DNA from: Streptosporangiaceae bacterium
GTDB lineage: Bacteria; Actinomycetota; Actinomycetes; Streptosporangiales; Streptosporangiaceae
DNA: 24,650 nucleotides
Assembly: GCA_030041195.1 (NCBI GenBank)
Contig: JASHOI010000415.1
Location: 1 to 24,650 of the forward strand
Reading direction: 5' to 3'
In this document: in pieces, positions 1 through 8,048 of the stretch
Position numbering within the stretch: the first letter of the stretch is position 1
How the letters are laid out: every line of letters starts with the position of its first letter
The notes under the pieces: model-generated
What the model saw: only the letters and a program-made list of their open reading frames with translations
What the model was told of the DNA's origin: nothing
The model's database searches: none
Made by a program: the position numbers and the translations under genes

Positions 1-292
1 AAGGGCCGCATCTATTGAGCCCTTTGGTACATCCATGCGCGTGCGGCCACCCCAGCGGAGCACGGCCAGCGCGTGATCACGCCGACCACCGCAGTCGCGG
101 CCACCGTGGCCACCGCACCCGTCTGAGCGGTGGCCACAGTGGCCACCCCGTCCATCTCGCGGAATCACAGCCACCGCGACTGGTGTTGTTATCGATGCGA
201 CTGTTACTCGGTTGCTCGCCGCACCTCTCATTCAGCGCGGCATTCCGTCAAGCCCCCATGCCCAGAGCCCAACAGCGATTGGAGCTTCTCCG
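1..292. other. Upstream region with clustered GTGGCCAC palindromes, no gene called
   Basis: No convincing gene begins or ends here. The stretch holds several copies of GGCCACC or GTGGCCAC between 99 and 147. The best is a perfect inverted repeat at 129-147, with 9-base arms and a 1-base centre. One frame reads an Ala/Thr/Pro-rich tail ending with TGA near 126, which might be the remnant C-terminus of an upstream protein, but it carries an in-frame stop at 16-18 and so is not called. The palindromes could be an operator for the hydrolase gene that follows; that is inference only. Confidence 0.35.
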
Positions 293-1150
293 ATGCGCCG
301 TCGGCATGACCAGACACGGTCCGTCACCCAATTTGGACGGTGGGTACCGGGCATTCCTAGGCTCAGCCGGCCCCGCGGAGGCGGGGAGAGGATCGCCGCG
401 CCTGGGATCCGAGCCCTGGCGGCCGTAGCCGGTATCGCCGCTACGCTCGTGCTGACGCTGGTCGGCGCCGCCTCGCCGCGGGCCGTGGCCGCGCCGCAGA
501 CCCGGGCAGCGGCTTCGGCCCGGGCGGCCGCACAGCGCACGTCCTGCCGTTCGGTGGCGCACATCGGCGACTCGACGTCGGCGGACCTGATCTCATCGGC
601 CGACCTGCCCGACCCCGCCCAGCAGCTGCCCGCTCGCTACGCCGATGTAGGGGTCAGGCACCTGCTGATCGATGCCTCGGGCGGGCGGTCGGTCGTAGAG
701 ACGCTCCCCGGTCAGGTCAACGGGTACAACGTGGCCCTCACCTGGTGGAATGAGGGATACCGCGGCTGCTGGGTGTTCGCGCTCGGGACCAACGACGCGG
801 CGGACGTGGCCGCCGGCTCCAACGTCGGGATGATGGCCCGCATCCAGGAAATGATGTCGGTGGCGCACGGCGAGCCCGTCATGTGGGTCAACACCGTCAC
901 CCAGCTCAGCAGCGGCCCGTATGCCGAGGCCAACGAGCAGCTCTGGGACGACACCCTGGTGCGCGCGCTCGCCATGTACCCGAACATGCGGATCTTCGAC
1001 TGGGCCGCCGTGGCACAGCCAGGCTGGTTCCTGCCGGACGGGATTCACTACAACTCCACGGGATGCGCGGCCCGCGCCCTGGCCATCGCCGACGCGCTCG
1101 CACAGGCCTTCCCGCTGCACGGCCACGGCAGCAGTCCCATCGTCCGCTAG
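293..1150 (+). CDS. Secreted SGNH/GDSL-like hydrolase
   Basis: This 285-residue protein is probably an exported esterase or acyl-hydrolase of the SGNH fold. A hydrophobic signal segment (AATLVLTLVGAAS) ends in an Ala-rich stretch around residues 40-75. Block I is GDST with nucleophile Ser94, the GTND block carries Asn167, and the C-terminal DGIH provides Asp249 and His252, so all the main family positions are present. The ATG at 293 is chosen because GGAG lies about 8 bases upstream; an upstream TTG at 212 would add an unlikely leader. Two Cys residues outside the active site could form a disulfide. The substrate cannot be read from the sequence; envelope polysaccharide or lipid ester removal is typical of the fold. 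It lies about 95 bases before the S53 peptidase gene on the same strand and could be cotranscribed with it. Confidence 0.8.
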   Translation: MRRRHDQTRSVTQFGRWVPGIPRLSRPRGGGERIAAPGIRALAAVAGIAATLVLTLVGAASPRAVAAPQTRAAASARAAAQRTSCRSVAHIGDSTSADLISSADLPDPAQQLPARYADVGVRHLLIDASGGRSVVETLPGQVNGYNVALTWWNEGYRGCWVFALGTNDAADVAAGSNVGMMARIQEMMSVAHGEPVMWVNTVTQLSSGPYAEANEQLWDDTLVRALAMYPNMRIFDWAAVAQPGWFLPDGIHYNSTGCAARALAIADALAQAFPLHGHGSSPIVR

Positions 1151-1245
1151 CGGCTGCGCCGAAGCGGCGAGTAAAGGAAACGTCAGGCCGGAGTAGCCTT
1201 CTGCCGGGCCGCTGCGGCCCAGGGACTAGGTGAAGGGCTGGCGAC

Positions 1246-2844
1246 ATGACCGACGACTCTTTCGTGCAGCTCTCCGGCAGCGAACGCGGGGCGCTGGCCG
1301 ACGCTGAACCTGCCGGGACCATCGACGGGTCGGAACGCATCGAGCTCGCCGTCCTGACCAGGCGGCGCGCCGAGCTGCCGGTCGACGCCGCCGGCGTGCC
1401 GGTCAGGCTGACCAGGCACGAGCTCGAGCACCACTACGGGGCCGACCCGGCGGATCTCGATCTCGTGACCGTCACGCTGTCCGGGCTCGGCCTCGAGGTT
1501 ACGGGACAGGACGCCGGCTCCCGCCGGATCACCGTGGCGGGCACGGTCTCGGCGCTGGCGGACGCCTTCGGCGCGGAGCTGTCGATGGTCACAAGCCCGG
1601 TTCCGGGCGGCTCGCAGCGGGTGACGCACCGGTACCGTACCGGCGCACTGTGGATACCGGCGGAGCTCGACGGCATCGTGGTCGCCGTGCTCGGCCTCGA
1701 CAACCGCCCCCAGGCCCGGTCCATGGCCAGGCGCGCCGACCCCGCCGCGGGCGGGACCTCCTATACCCCGCCCCAGGTGGCTGAGATCTACGAGTTCCCG
1801 GCCGGCACCGACGGCACCGGGCAGACGATAGGGATCATCGAGCTGGGCGGCGGCTACTCAGCGAGCGACCTGGACACCTACTTCTCCGGCCTGGGCCTTT
1901 CCGTTCCCTCGGTGACCGCGCAGGGTGTGGATGGCGCCAGCAACGTGCCGGATCAGGCCCCGGACGGCGCGGATGGCGAAGTGCTGCTCGACATCGAGGT
2001 GGCCGGCTCGGTGGCGCAGGGAGCCGCGCTCGTGGTCTACTTCACGCCCAACACCGACCAGGGTTTCATCGACGCCGTGACCACTGCGGTCCACGCAACG
2101 CCGACACCCGCGGCGGTAAGCATCAGCTGGGGCCAGTCGGAGGACTCGTGGACCGCTCAGGCAAGGTCCGCGCTCGACGCCGCGTGCGCCGACGGCGTGG
2201 CGCTGGGCGTGACCGTGTGCGTGGCGGCGGGCGATGGCGGGAGCAGCGACGGCGTCAGCGGCGGCCAGCCGCATGTTGACTTCCCCGCGTCCAGCCCGCA
2301 CGCGCTGGCCTGCGGCGGCACCAGCCTGCAGGCCGACCCGGCCACGGGGGTGATCACCTCGGAGACCGTGTGGAACGACGGGTCGAGCGGTGGCGCGACC
2401 GGTGGCGGGGTGAGCGATCAGTTCGCGCTGCCGGCCTGGCAGGCGAACGTCGGCGTGCCGGACACCGCGGCCGGCAGTTCCGGGCGCGGCGTGCCCGACG
2501 TGGCAGGCGACGCCGATCCCAATACCGGCTACCAGGTTCTGGTCGACGGCCAGTCGACGGTGATCGGCGGCACGAGCGCCGTTGCCCCGCTGTGGGCCGC
2601 GCTGGTCAGCCGGCTGGCCCAGGCCGCGGATAAGACGTTCGGGCTGATCCAGGAACAGTTGTACGCCGGGGTCGAGGCCGGCGAGGCCGCGCCGGGGTTC
2701 CACGACATCACCAGCGGCAGCAACGGCGCCTACTCGGCCGGGCCCGGCTGGGATGCCTGCACCGGCCTGGGCTCACCGGACGGCACCGCCCTGCTGGCCA
2801 CGCTCACCGCCGGCACGGGCGAGGAGGCGGTGACGGCGCCTTAG
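1246..2844 (+). CDS. S53 family serine-carboxyl peptidase (sedolisin/kumamolisin-like) proenzyme
   Basis: This 532-residue protein is an acid-acting endopeptidase made as a zymogen. Residues about 10-155 form the Pro-kumamolisin activation domain; the catalytic domain follows from about residue 170. The sedolisin residues are visible: Glu245 and Asp249 in GEVLLDIEV, the oxyanion-side Asp330 in VAAGDGG, and the nucleophile Ser444 in GGTSAVAP. The C-terminal HDIT and the later GWDACTGLG match the calcium-binding region. The length is normal for a bacterial S53 proenzyme. The ATG at 1246 follows a GAAGG box. No N-terminal signal peptide is visible, which is known for some kumamolisins and leaves the export route open. 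Its TAG stop shares bases with the stop of the convergent serS. Confidence 0.93.
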   Translation: MTDDSFVQLSGSERGALADAEPAGTIDGSERIELAVLTRRRAELPVDAAGVPVRLTRHELEHHYGADPADLDLVTVTLSGLGLEVTGQDAGSRRITVAGTVSALADAFGAELSMVTSPVPGGSQRVTHRYRTGALWIPAELDGIVVAVLGLDNRPQARSMARRADPAAGGTSYTPPQVAEIYEFPAGTDGTGQTIGIIELGGGYSASDLDTYFSGLGLSVPSVTAQGVDGASNVPDQAPDGADGEVLLDIEVAGSVAQGAALVVYFTPNTDQGFIDAVTTAVHATPTPAAVSISWGQSEDSWTAQARSALDAACADGVALGVTVCVAAGDGGSSDGVSGGQPHVDFPASSPHALACGGTSLQADPATGVITSETVWNDGSSGGATGGGVSDQFALPAWQANVGVPDTAAGSSGRGVPDVAGDADPNTGYQVLVDGQSTVIGGTSAVAPLWAALVSRLAQAADKTFGLIQEQLYAGVEAGEAAPGFHDITSGSNGAYSAGPGWDACTGLGSPDGTALLATLTAGTGEEAVTAP

Positions 2845-4082
2845 CGCGGGGCGCCGAGTGTCGCCGGGGCACCGCAGCGGCGCAGCACCTCGGGAACCGC
2901 GACCGTGCCGCCCTCGTCCTGGAAGTTCTCCATGATCGACAGCAGCACACGCGCGGTCGCGCCGGTGCCGTTGAGCGTATGCACGAACTCGAGGTTGCCG
3001 TCACGGCGGAACCTGATATTGAGCCGTCGCGCCTGGTAGTCGGTGGTGTTCGAGCACGAGGTGATCTCGCGGTACCGGCTCTGGGTCGGGAACCAGGCCT
3101 CGATGTCGTACTTCTTCGCGGCCGGGGCGCCGAGGTCGCCGACCGCTATGTTCATCACCCGGTAGGGCACGCCGAGGGCCTGGACGATCTCCTCTTCGTA
3201 CGCCAGCAGCCGCTCGTGGAACTCACCCGACTGCTCCGGGGCGCAGTAGACGTACATCTCCACCTTGTCGAACTGGTGCACCCGGAACATGCCCTTGGTG
3301 TCCTTGCCCGCCGCTCCGGCCTCCCGGCGGAAGTTCGTGGTGAACCCGGCGTACAGGGCGGGCAGCTGGTCCTCCTCGAGCCGCTCCTCCGCGTGCAGCC
3401 CGGCGAGCGCGACCTCGGAGGTGCCGGTCAGATAGAGGTCGTCCTTCTCCAGGTGGTAGAGGTTGGACTCCTCGGTCGGCAGGAAGCCGGTGCCGTACAT
3501 GGCCCGCTCGCTGGCCAGCACCGGCGGCAGCACGAGCAGGAAGCCCTTGTCCGCCAGGGTCTCTATGACGAACCGGTACAGCGCCATCTCGGCCAGTGCC
3601 ACGTCCCCGATCCGGTAGGCGAACCGGGAGCCCGACAGCCGCGCCGCCCTGGTCATGTCGATCCATCCACGGGACGAGCCCAGGTCCAAGGCATCCTTGG
3701 GCTCGAAGTCGAACTTCGGCGGCTCGCCCCACGTCCGGACCAGCTCGGCGTCATCCTCGTCCATGCCGTCGGCAGCGGTGGGATCGGGAAGGTTCGGGAT
3801 CTTGGCCAGCAGCTCGTCCCGCTGCCGGGCGGCGTGCGCCTGCTCCTCGGTCGCCGCGGCGAACTCTGCCGCGAGCCGCCGAAGCTCGGCTAGCTCGTCA
3901 GGCCCTGGCTTGCCCTTCGACGACCGTCGCTGCGCAGCACGGAGCGTCTCGGCGCGCTCCGTGTACTCACGCCACTTGGCGTCCACGGCAAGGAGAGCGT
4001 CAAAGTCCTTTGCCGCGCCGCGCCGGGCGAGCGCTGTGCGGTACCGGTCAGGCTCCTGCCGGGCCGCTTTGAGATCGATCAC
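2841..4082 (-). CDS. serS: Seryl-tRNA synthetase
   Basis: This 413-residue class II aminoacyl-tRNA synthetase charges tRNA-Ser (and tRNA-Sec where present) with serine in the cytoplasm. Residues 1-110 form the antiparallel coiled-coil arm that holds the tRNA long variable arm. TGTSE (219-223), motif 2 with FRREAGAAGKDTKGMFR (251-267), TSCSN (341-345) and motif 3 NGTGATARVLLSIMENF (371-387) cover the seryl-adenylate site. The length is typical. The start is GTG with a weak ribosome binding site, 42 bases after the EamA gene on the same strand, so translation may depend on transcription from upstream. The stop codon overlaps the stop of the convergent S53 peptidase. No T-box leader is seen. Confidence 0.97.
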   Translation of the reverse strand: MIDLKAARQEPDRYRTALARRGAAKDFDALLAVDAKWREYTERAETLRAAQRRSSKGKPGPDELAELRRLAAEFAAATEEQAHAARQRDELLAKIPNLPDPTAADGMDEDDAELVRTWGEPPKFDFEPKDALDLGSSRGWIDMTRAARLSGSRFAYRIGDVALAEMALYRFVIETLADKGFLLVLPPVLASERAMYGTGFLPTEESNLYHLEKDDLYLTGTSEVALAGLHAEERLEEDQLPALYAGFTTNFRREAGAAGKDTKGMFRVHQFDKVEMYVYCAPEQSGEFHERLLAYEEEIVQALGVPYRVMNIAVGDLGAPAAKKYDIEAWFPTQSRYREITSCSNTTDYQARRLNIRFRRDGNLEFVHTLNGTGATARVLLSIMENFQDEGGTVAVPEVLRRCGAPATLGAPR

Positions 4083-4124
4083 CTTGGCGAGTTTAGCGGG
4101 GTGGTCCGGGCGCGGCAGAACGGT

Positions 4125-5066
4125 TTACGGCCGGCCTGGCGTCGGGGCGGGTCCCGGTTCCGCGCGGCACGCCGGGTCCTGCTCCGCGGCCGGCTCCGGC
4201 CCTGGAGCCCCGCGCCCTCCGGTGCGGGTCGCCAGCACCGAGCCGCCGAGAATCAGCGCGAAAGCCGCCGCCATCGCCGGCGTGAACCGCTCGCCGAGCA
4301 CGGACACCCCGAGCACAACGGCGACCGCGGGGTTGACGTAGGTGATCACGCTCGCCCGGGCCGGGCCGACCTCGGCGATCAGCCGGAAGAAGATGGGGAA
4401 CGCCGCGGCGGTGCACACCACCGCCAGGCCCGCCAGCGCACCGAGCACCCGCCAGGACGGCATCGCCGACGGCCAGGCCAGCGCCGCCAGCGGCGCGTAG
4501 ACAATCGCTGCGAAGCCGAGGCACACCGCGGTCATCCCCAGCGGCGGGAGATCCCCGAGCTTCCTGCTGGCGATCAGGGGACCGGTCGCATAGCACACCG
4601 CCACCAGCAGCACCTCGACGATCGACAGCGTATCGCCGCCCGCCGCGGTCGGAGCCGCCAGCAGCGCGACACCGCCGAGGCCGGCCAGCAGACCCGCCCA
4701 CCGAGTCGCGTTCAGGCGGTCGGTGCCACCGGTCAGCCTCGCGAGCACGACGACGACGATCGGTACCGACGCCACGAGCAGACCGCTCATCGAGCTGGAG
4801 AGCTTGCGCTCGGCCTCGGACAGCAGCAGCCACGGCGCGATGATCTCGACGCACGCGAACGCCAGCAGCCATCGCCAGTGCGGCAGCAGCACGCCGATCT
4901 GGTTCCGGCTGATCGCAACGGGCAGCAGCAGCGCCGAGCCGACCCCCACCCGGGCGAGCACGAGCACCGGCACCGGCACCCCACCCACCGCGACCTTGAT
5001 CAGCAGGTAGGGAACCCCCCAGATGATGCTCATCGCTGCGAACAGCGCCCAGCCCCGGCGGCTCAC
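4125..5066 (-). CDS. EamA/DMT-superfamily transporter
   Basis: This 313-residue integral membrane protein has about ten hydrophobic helices in two repeated EamA halves, as in the drug/metabolite transporter 10-TMS family. The N-terminus shows the usual helix-1 pattern with IIWGVPYLLIKVA. The second half repeats it, with NPAVAVVLGVSVLGERFTP near the last two helices, a typical EamA C-terminal motif. It probably exports a small metabolite or amino-acid derivative, but the substrate cannot be read. The GTG start at 5066 has a strong GGAGGGAG box upstream. A short Pro/Ala/Gly-rich tail follows the last helix. It is codirectional with serS. Confidence 0.9.
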   Translation of the reverse strand: MSRRGWALFAAMSIIWGVPYLLIKVAVGGVPVPVLVLARVGVGSALLLPVAISRNQIGVLLPHWRWLLAFACVEIIAPWLLLSEAERKLSSSMSGLLVASVPIVVVVLARLTGGTDRLNATRWAGLLAGLGGVALLAAPTAAGGDTLSIVEVLLVAVCYATGPLIASRKLGDLPPLGMTAVCLGFAAIVYAPLAALAWPSAMPSWRVLGALAGLAVVCTAAAFPIFFRLIAEVGPARASVITYVNPAVAVVLGVSVLGERFTPAMAAAFALILGGSVLATRTGGRGAPGPEPAAEQDPACRAEPGPAPTPGRP

Positions 5067-5193
5067 TGCCGGTCTCCCTCCGGTCGGGTCCGTGGCGTCG
5101 CCAGTCAGGGCTCGGGCCCATCAGGCTTGCTGCCATCTTCGCCGAAGGTGAGCGCAGCCGTCTTGAACGCTCTTGCGGGCGGACCGGCCGAGG

Positions 5194-5898
5194 CTAACTC
5201 GACAGGCAGACGCCCAGCAGGCCGACGTCGAGACACAGCCCGCCGGCATTGGGCGAGCCCGGACCGGAACCCGTCGAGTCGGTACCGCCCGCCGACGGGG
5301 TCGGCGATGCCGTGGCCGACGGGGACGGCGACGGCGGCGAACCGGCAGAAGACGGGGTGGGCGACGGAGATGGCGAGGCGCCGGTTGCGCCGTGGCCGCC
5401 CCCCGACGGCCTGGGTGCTGGCCGTTGTGACCGCCGCGATGCGGTCGGCCTCGTTGAACCCGGCCGACCGGGGGGGTCATCATCTGCCCGGCCTTGCGGC
5501 GGCGCGACCGCCGCAGGGACCGGGGCGCCTTGCCCGGAGGATCCGCTGGCCTGCGGTTCGTGGAGCCTGATGGTGACCGACACCAAAAGGATGTAGGCGA
5601 TGGCAGCGGTCACGATTATCGCGAGCGGGGGGACCAGAATCGCCGGGTGCCCGCGCATGGCCGCGGCCGCGTTCCGTATGGTCGTCCGAATCCGGTCGAC
5701 CACCACGGCGCGCAGGACGCCAGCGACCGGCAGCCGCGGGCCCTGTCCCATGCGGGCGCTGCTGCGTACCCGGCGCAGGGCCGCCTGCCGTTGTGCTGCG
5801 GTCAGCCCGGGCAGCAAGTAGATGATCGTGTCCTTCCCGCTGGCCGCCGTCCGGATATGTAACCCGGCCGGCAGGTCTGCGTAACGGATCTTGATCAC
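5194..5898 (-). CDS. Single-pass membrane protein with Pro/Ser-rich extracytoplasmic tail
   Basis: This 234-residue protein belongs to no family I can name. The first 65 residues form a basic cytoplasmic domain with IKIRYADLPAGLHIRT and YLLPGLTAAQRQAALRR. One transmembrane helix follows (LAIIVTAAIAYILLVSVTI, roughly residues 95-115). The rest is a low-complexity Pro/Ser/Thr/Gly linker with SPSPSPTPSS-type repeats, ending in a hydrophobic tip with two Cys (GLCLDVGLLGVCLSS). The GTG at 5898 is preferred because GAGG lies about 10 bases upstream and the conserved-looking text begins there; the longer ATG start at 6015 adds residues with no domain character. It is divergent from the lnt cluster. 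A wall-spanning anchor or sensor is plausible but is inference. Confidence 0.7.
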   Translation of the reverse strand: MIKIRYADLPAGLHIRTAASGKDTIIYLLPGLTAAQRQAALRRVRSSARMGQGPRLPVAGVLRAVVVDRIRTTIRNAAAAMRGHPAILVPPLAIIVTAAIAYILLVSVTIRLHEPQASGSSGQGAPVPAAVAPPQGRADDDPPGRPGSTRPTASRRSQRPAPRPSGGGHGATGASPSPSPTPSSAGSPPSPSPSATASPTPSAGGTDSTGSGPGSPNAGGLCLDVGLLGVCLSS

Positions 5899-6307
5899 GT
5901 GCCGTGGACCTCGCAAAATAACCCGGATACCGCTATTACCGCATCGATGATCAACAGACGGTGACGAGGTTATCACGATGGATAGCTGCAATCCCATTGA
6001 ATCGGGAAATTGCATTTCGCAACCCGCTCACTGAGCCATGCACCAACAGGCCTGGCAGAGCCGGGTACGGCCCTGTCGGGCTCGCCCGCGTGGGGGGCTG
6101 CGGCTTGAGGGTCACGACTTTTCACGGGTTCCGACGCGCTGTCGCCCGTTTTCGTCTGTTTTGTACTTGACAAACCCGTGAAAAGATGAACGATCGCGGT
6201 CCGGCCGGCCCCGATGCTGGGGTTTGGGGGGAGTGCTGGGGGGCGCGGGGTGCCGCAGGTCGGGCTACTCTCACTGCATCGGACTCCGACGCCTGGCGGG
6301 AGGTACG
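5899..6307. promoter_or_regulatory. Divergent intergenic region upstream of lnt with inverted repeats and a TTGACA box
   Basis: This 409-base region is less GC-rich than its flanks and lies between two divergent transcription units. A TTGACA hexamer sits at 6167-6172 reading towards lnt; no good -10 follows at 16-18 bases (the best, AACGAT at 6189, matches poorly). Two 13-base perfect inverted arms at 6118-6130 and 6173-6185 bracket it. A second, imperfect hairpin (TGCAATCCC paired with GGG-AA-ATTGCA) lies at 5987-6014. Both units probably have promoters here, but exact start sites cannot be fixed by reading. Confidence 0.55.
6118..6185. repeat. Perfect 13-bp inverted repeat pair separated by 42 bases
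   Basis: The left arm CTTTTCACGGGTT (6118-6130) is the exact reverse complement of the right arm AACCCGTGAAAAG (6173-6185). The match stops abruptly at both ends. The spacer ends with TTGACA directly against the right arm. This could be a paired operator site that loops, or a long-loop RNA hairpin in the lnt leader. Confidence 0.8.
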
Positions 6308-8044
6308 GTGCCGCAGATCGGCAAGGCTGGCCACAAGTCGGCCGCCGCTGATGCGGTGGCCGGCGCCGGCGAGCCCGATGCGGCCGCGGCGGCCGGCCAG
6401 GCTGGCCTGGCGGCCACTGGGCAGGCTGATCCCACGGCGGCCGGGCAGGTGGCGCAAGGCGGCGCCGGCCAGACCACGACCCGCCGGGGTGGCGTGCCGA
6501 CGCTGCCGGCCCTGCTGATTGCCATCGCCGGGGGCCTGGCGCTCGCGGCCGCGTTCCCGCCCACCGGAATCTGGCCGTTCGCTGCCATCGCCCCGGCGCT
6601 GCTCGTGATCGCGCTCTGGGGACGGAGCCTGCGCGGCTCGTTCCTGGTTGGGCTCGGGTTCGGCCTGGCGTTCTTCATCCCGCTGCTGTCCTGGCTGATC
6701 AACGTGGCCTGGTACGCGTGGGCCGCCCTGGCGATCTCCGAGGCCATAATCTTCGCCCTGTTCGCGATCGGGCAGCGGCTGATGCTTCGCCTGCCCGGGT
6801 GGCCGGTCGCGGTCGGCTGCTGGTGGGTCGGCGTCGAGGCCTTCCGGGACCGGTGGCCGTACGCGTTCCCGTGGGGGCGACTGGCGATGAGCCAGGCCGA
6901 AGCACCCACCGTCCGCTGGGTGGCGCTCGGCGGCCCGCCGCTGCTGACGTTTCTTCTGGCACTCGCCGGGGCCGCCCTGGCCTGGCTGGTGCTTGCCCCG
7001 GGCCCGGTCCGGCGCCGGATCGTGCCCGCGCTCGGCTTCGCCGCCGCCGCTGGGCTGGTCCTGGCCGGCGGCCTGCTGCCGTCGGGCGAACCCGGCGCCG
7101 GGGTCTCCACGGCCGAGGTCGCCGCGATACAGGGCAACGTGCCGCACTCGAGGACGCTGGCGAAGCAGCTCGCCGAGACCATCGTGACCCAGAACCACGC
7201 CACGGCCACGGAGCAGCTCGCCGCCCAGGTCAAAGCGGGAACACGGCCAGCTCCCGACCTGGTGATCTGGCCGGAGGACTCCGCCGAGTCCGACCCCAGC
7301 CTGGACCCGCCGGAATACGCAACGATCGACCTGGCGGTCGCCGCGATCAACCGCCCCGTGCTCGTCGGCGCGGTACTGGAGAATCCGCTGCGCAACGCCG
7401 GCCAGCTGTGGCTGCCCGGCCGGGGGCCGGTCGCGATCTACGTCAAGCGCCAGCTCGTGCCGTTCGGCGAGTACATCCCGTTCCGCAGTCTGATCAGCTC
7501 GTTCTCCTCGCTGCCGTCGCTGCAGCCGGTGAACTTCACCGCCGGGCACAAGGCGGTGGTTTTCCACATCGGCAAGATCAGGCTCGGCGACGTGATCTGC
7601 TACGAGGTCGGCTTCGACAACCTGGTCGCTTCGGAGGTCACCGCCGGCGCGAACTTGCTCACCGAGCAGACGAACGACGCCGACTTCGAGCTGGACGGCC
7701 AGCTCGGCGAGACCCTGCAGCAGCTCGCGATGGCGCGGATCCACGCGATCGAGTTCGACCGTTCCATGGTGGTCGCGGGCACGACCGGGGTCAGCGCGAT
7801 CATCGCGCCCGACGGGGCGCTGATCGCGCAGAGCCGGACCTGGCAGCGGGCCCTGCTCGAGGCGCGGGTTCCGCTGCTGACCAACGCGACGCTGGCCGAG
7901 CGGCTGGGCGAGTGGCCGGAGATCGTGTTCAGCGCACTGGCGGTCGCCGCGCTTGCCGCCGGCGTGGCCAGCGAGATCGCCGAGCGCCGGCGGTCGCGTG
8001 GCGGCCGATCGGCACCGGCTGCCCACGGCGGGGCCGCACAATAG
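6308..8044 (+). CDS. lnt: Apolipoprotein N-acyltransferase, first copy
   Basis: This 578-residue membrane enzyme transfers an acyl chain from a phospholipid to the amino group of the diacylglyceryl-Cys of lipoproteins. An Ala/Gly-rich cytoplasmic leader (about 65 residues) precedes several transmembrane helices, starting near PALLIAIAGGLALAAAFPP. The periplasmic nitrilase-fold domain follows, and a last helix lies near the C-terminus. The catalytic Glu-Lys-Cys set is complete: Glu323 in VIWPEDSAES, Lys380 in YVKRQLVPFGEYIPF, Cys431 in DVICYEVGF. The GTG at 6308 is chosen because GGGAGG lies just upstream; the GTG at 6224 lies in GC-rich leader sequence. It is followed after 4 bases by a second lnt gene. 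Confidence 0.93.
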   Translation: MPQIGKAGHKSAAADAVAGAGEPDAAAAAGQAGLAATGQADPTAAGQVAQGGAGQTTTRRGGVPTLPALLIAIAGGLALAAAFPPTGIWPFAAIAPALLVIALWGRSLRGSFLVGLGFGLAFFIPLLSWLINVAWYAWAALAISEAIIFALFAIGQRLMLRLPGWPVAVGCWWVGVEAFRDRWPYAFPWGRLAMSQAEAPTVRWVALGGPPLLTFLLALAGAALAWLVLAPGPVRRRIVPALGFAAAAGLVLAGGLLPSGEPGAGVSTAEVAAIQGNVPHSRTLAKQLAETIVTQNHATATEQLAAQVKAGTRPAPDLVIWPEDSAESDPSLDPPEYATIDLAVAAINRPVLVGAVLENPLRNAGQLWLPGRGPVAIYVKRQLVPFGEYIPFRSLISSFSSLPSLQPVNFTAGHKAVVFHIGKIRLGDVICYEVGFDNLVASEVTAGANLLTEQTNDADFELDGQLGETLQQLAMARIHAIEFDRSMVVAGTTGVSAIIAPDGALIAQSRTWQRALLEARVPLLTNATLAERLGEWPEIVFSALAVAALAAGVASEIAERRRSRGGRSAPAAHGGAAQ

Positions 8045-8048
8045 GAAT

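Noticed and set aside
4101..5570. A 489-codon plus-strand frame over the EamA gene
   Set aside because: Arg/Gln/His-rich shadow translation; the minus strand has a clear ten-helix transporter with a good ribosome binding site.
6167..6196. A complete sigma-70 promoter at TTGACA
   Set aside because: The -35 box is perfect, but no acceptable -10 hexamer lies 16-18 bases downstream, so only the box is recorded.
6122..8041. A 639-codon open frame antisense to lnt copy 1
   Set aside because: It mirrors the real gene in a GC-rich frame, has Arg/Gly/Gln-rich low-complexity text and no domain, while the plus strand has a complete N-acyltransferase.
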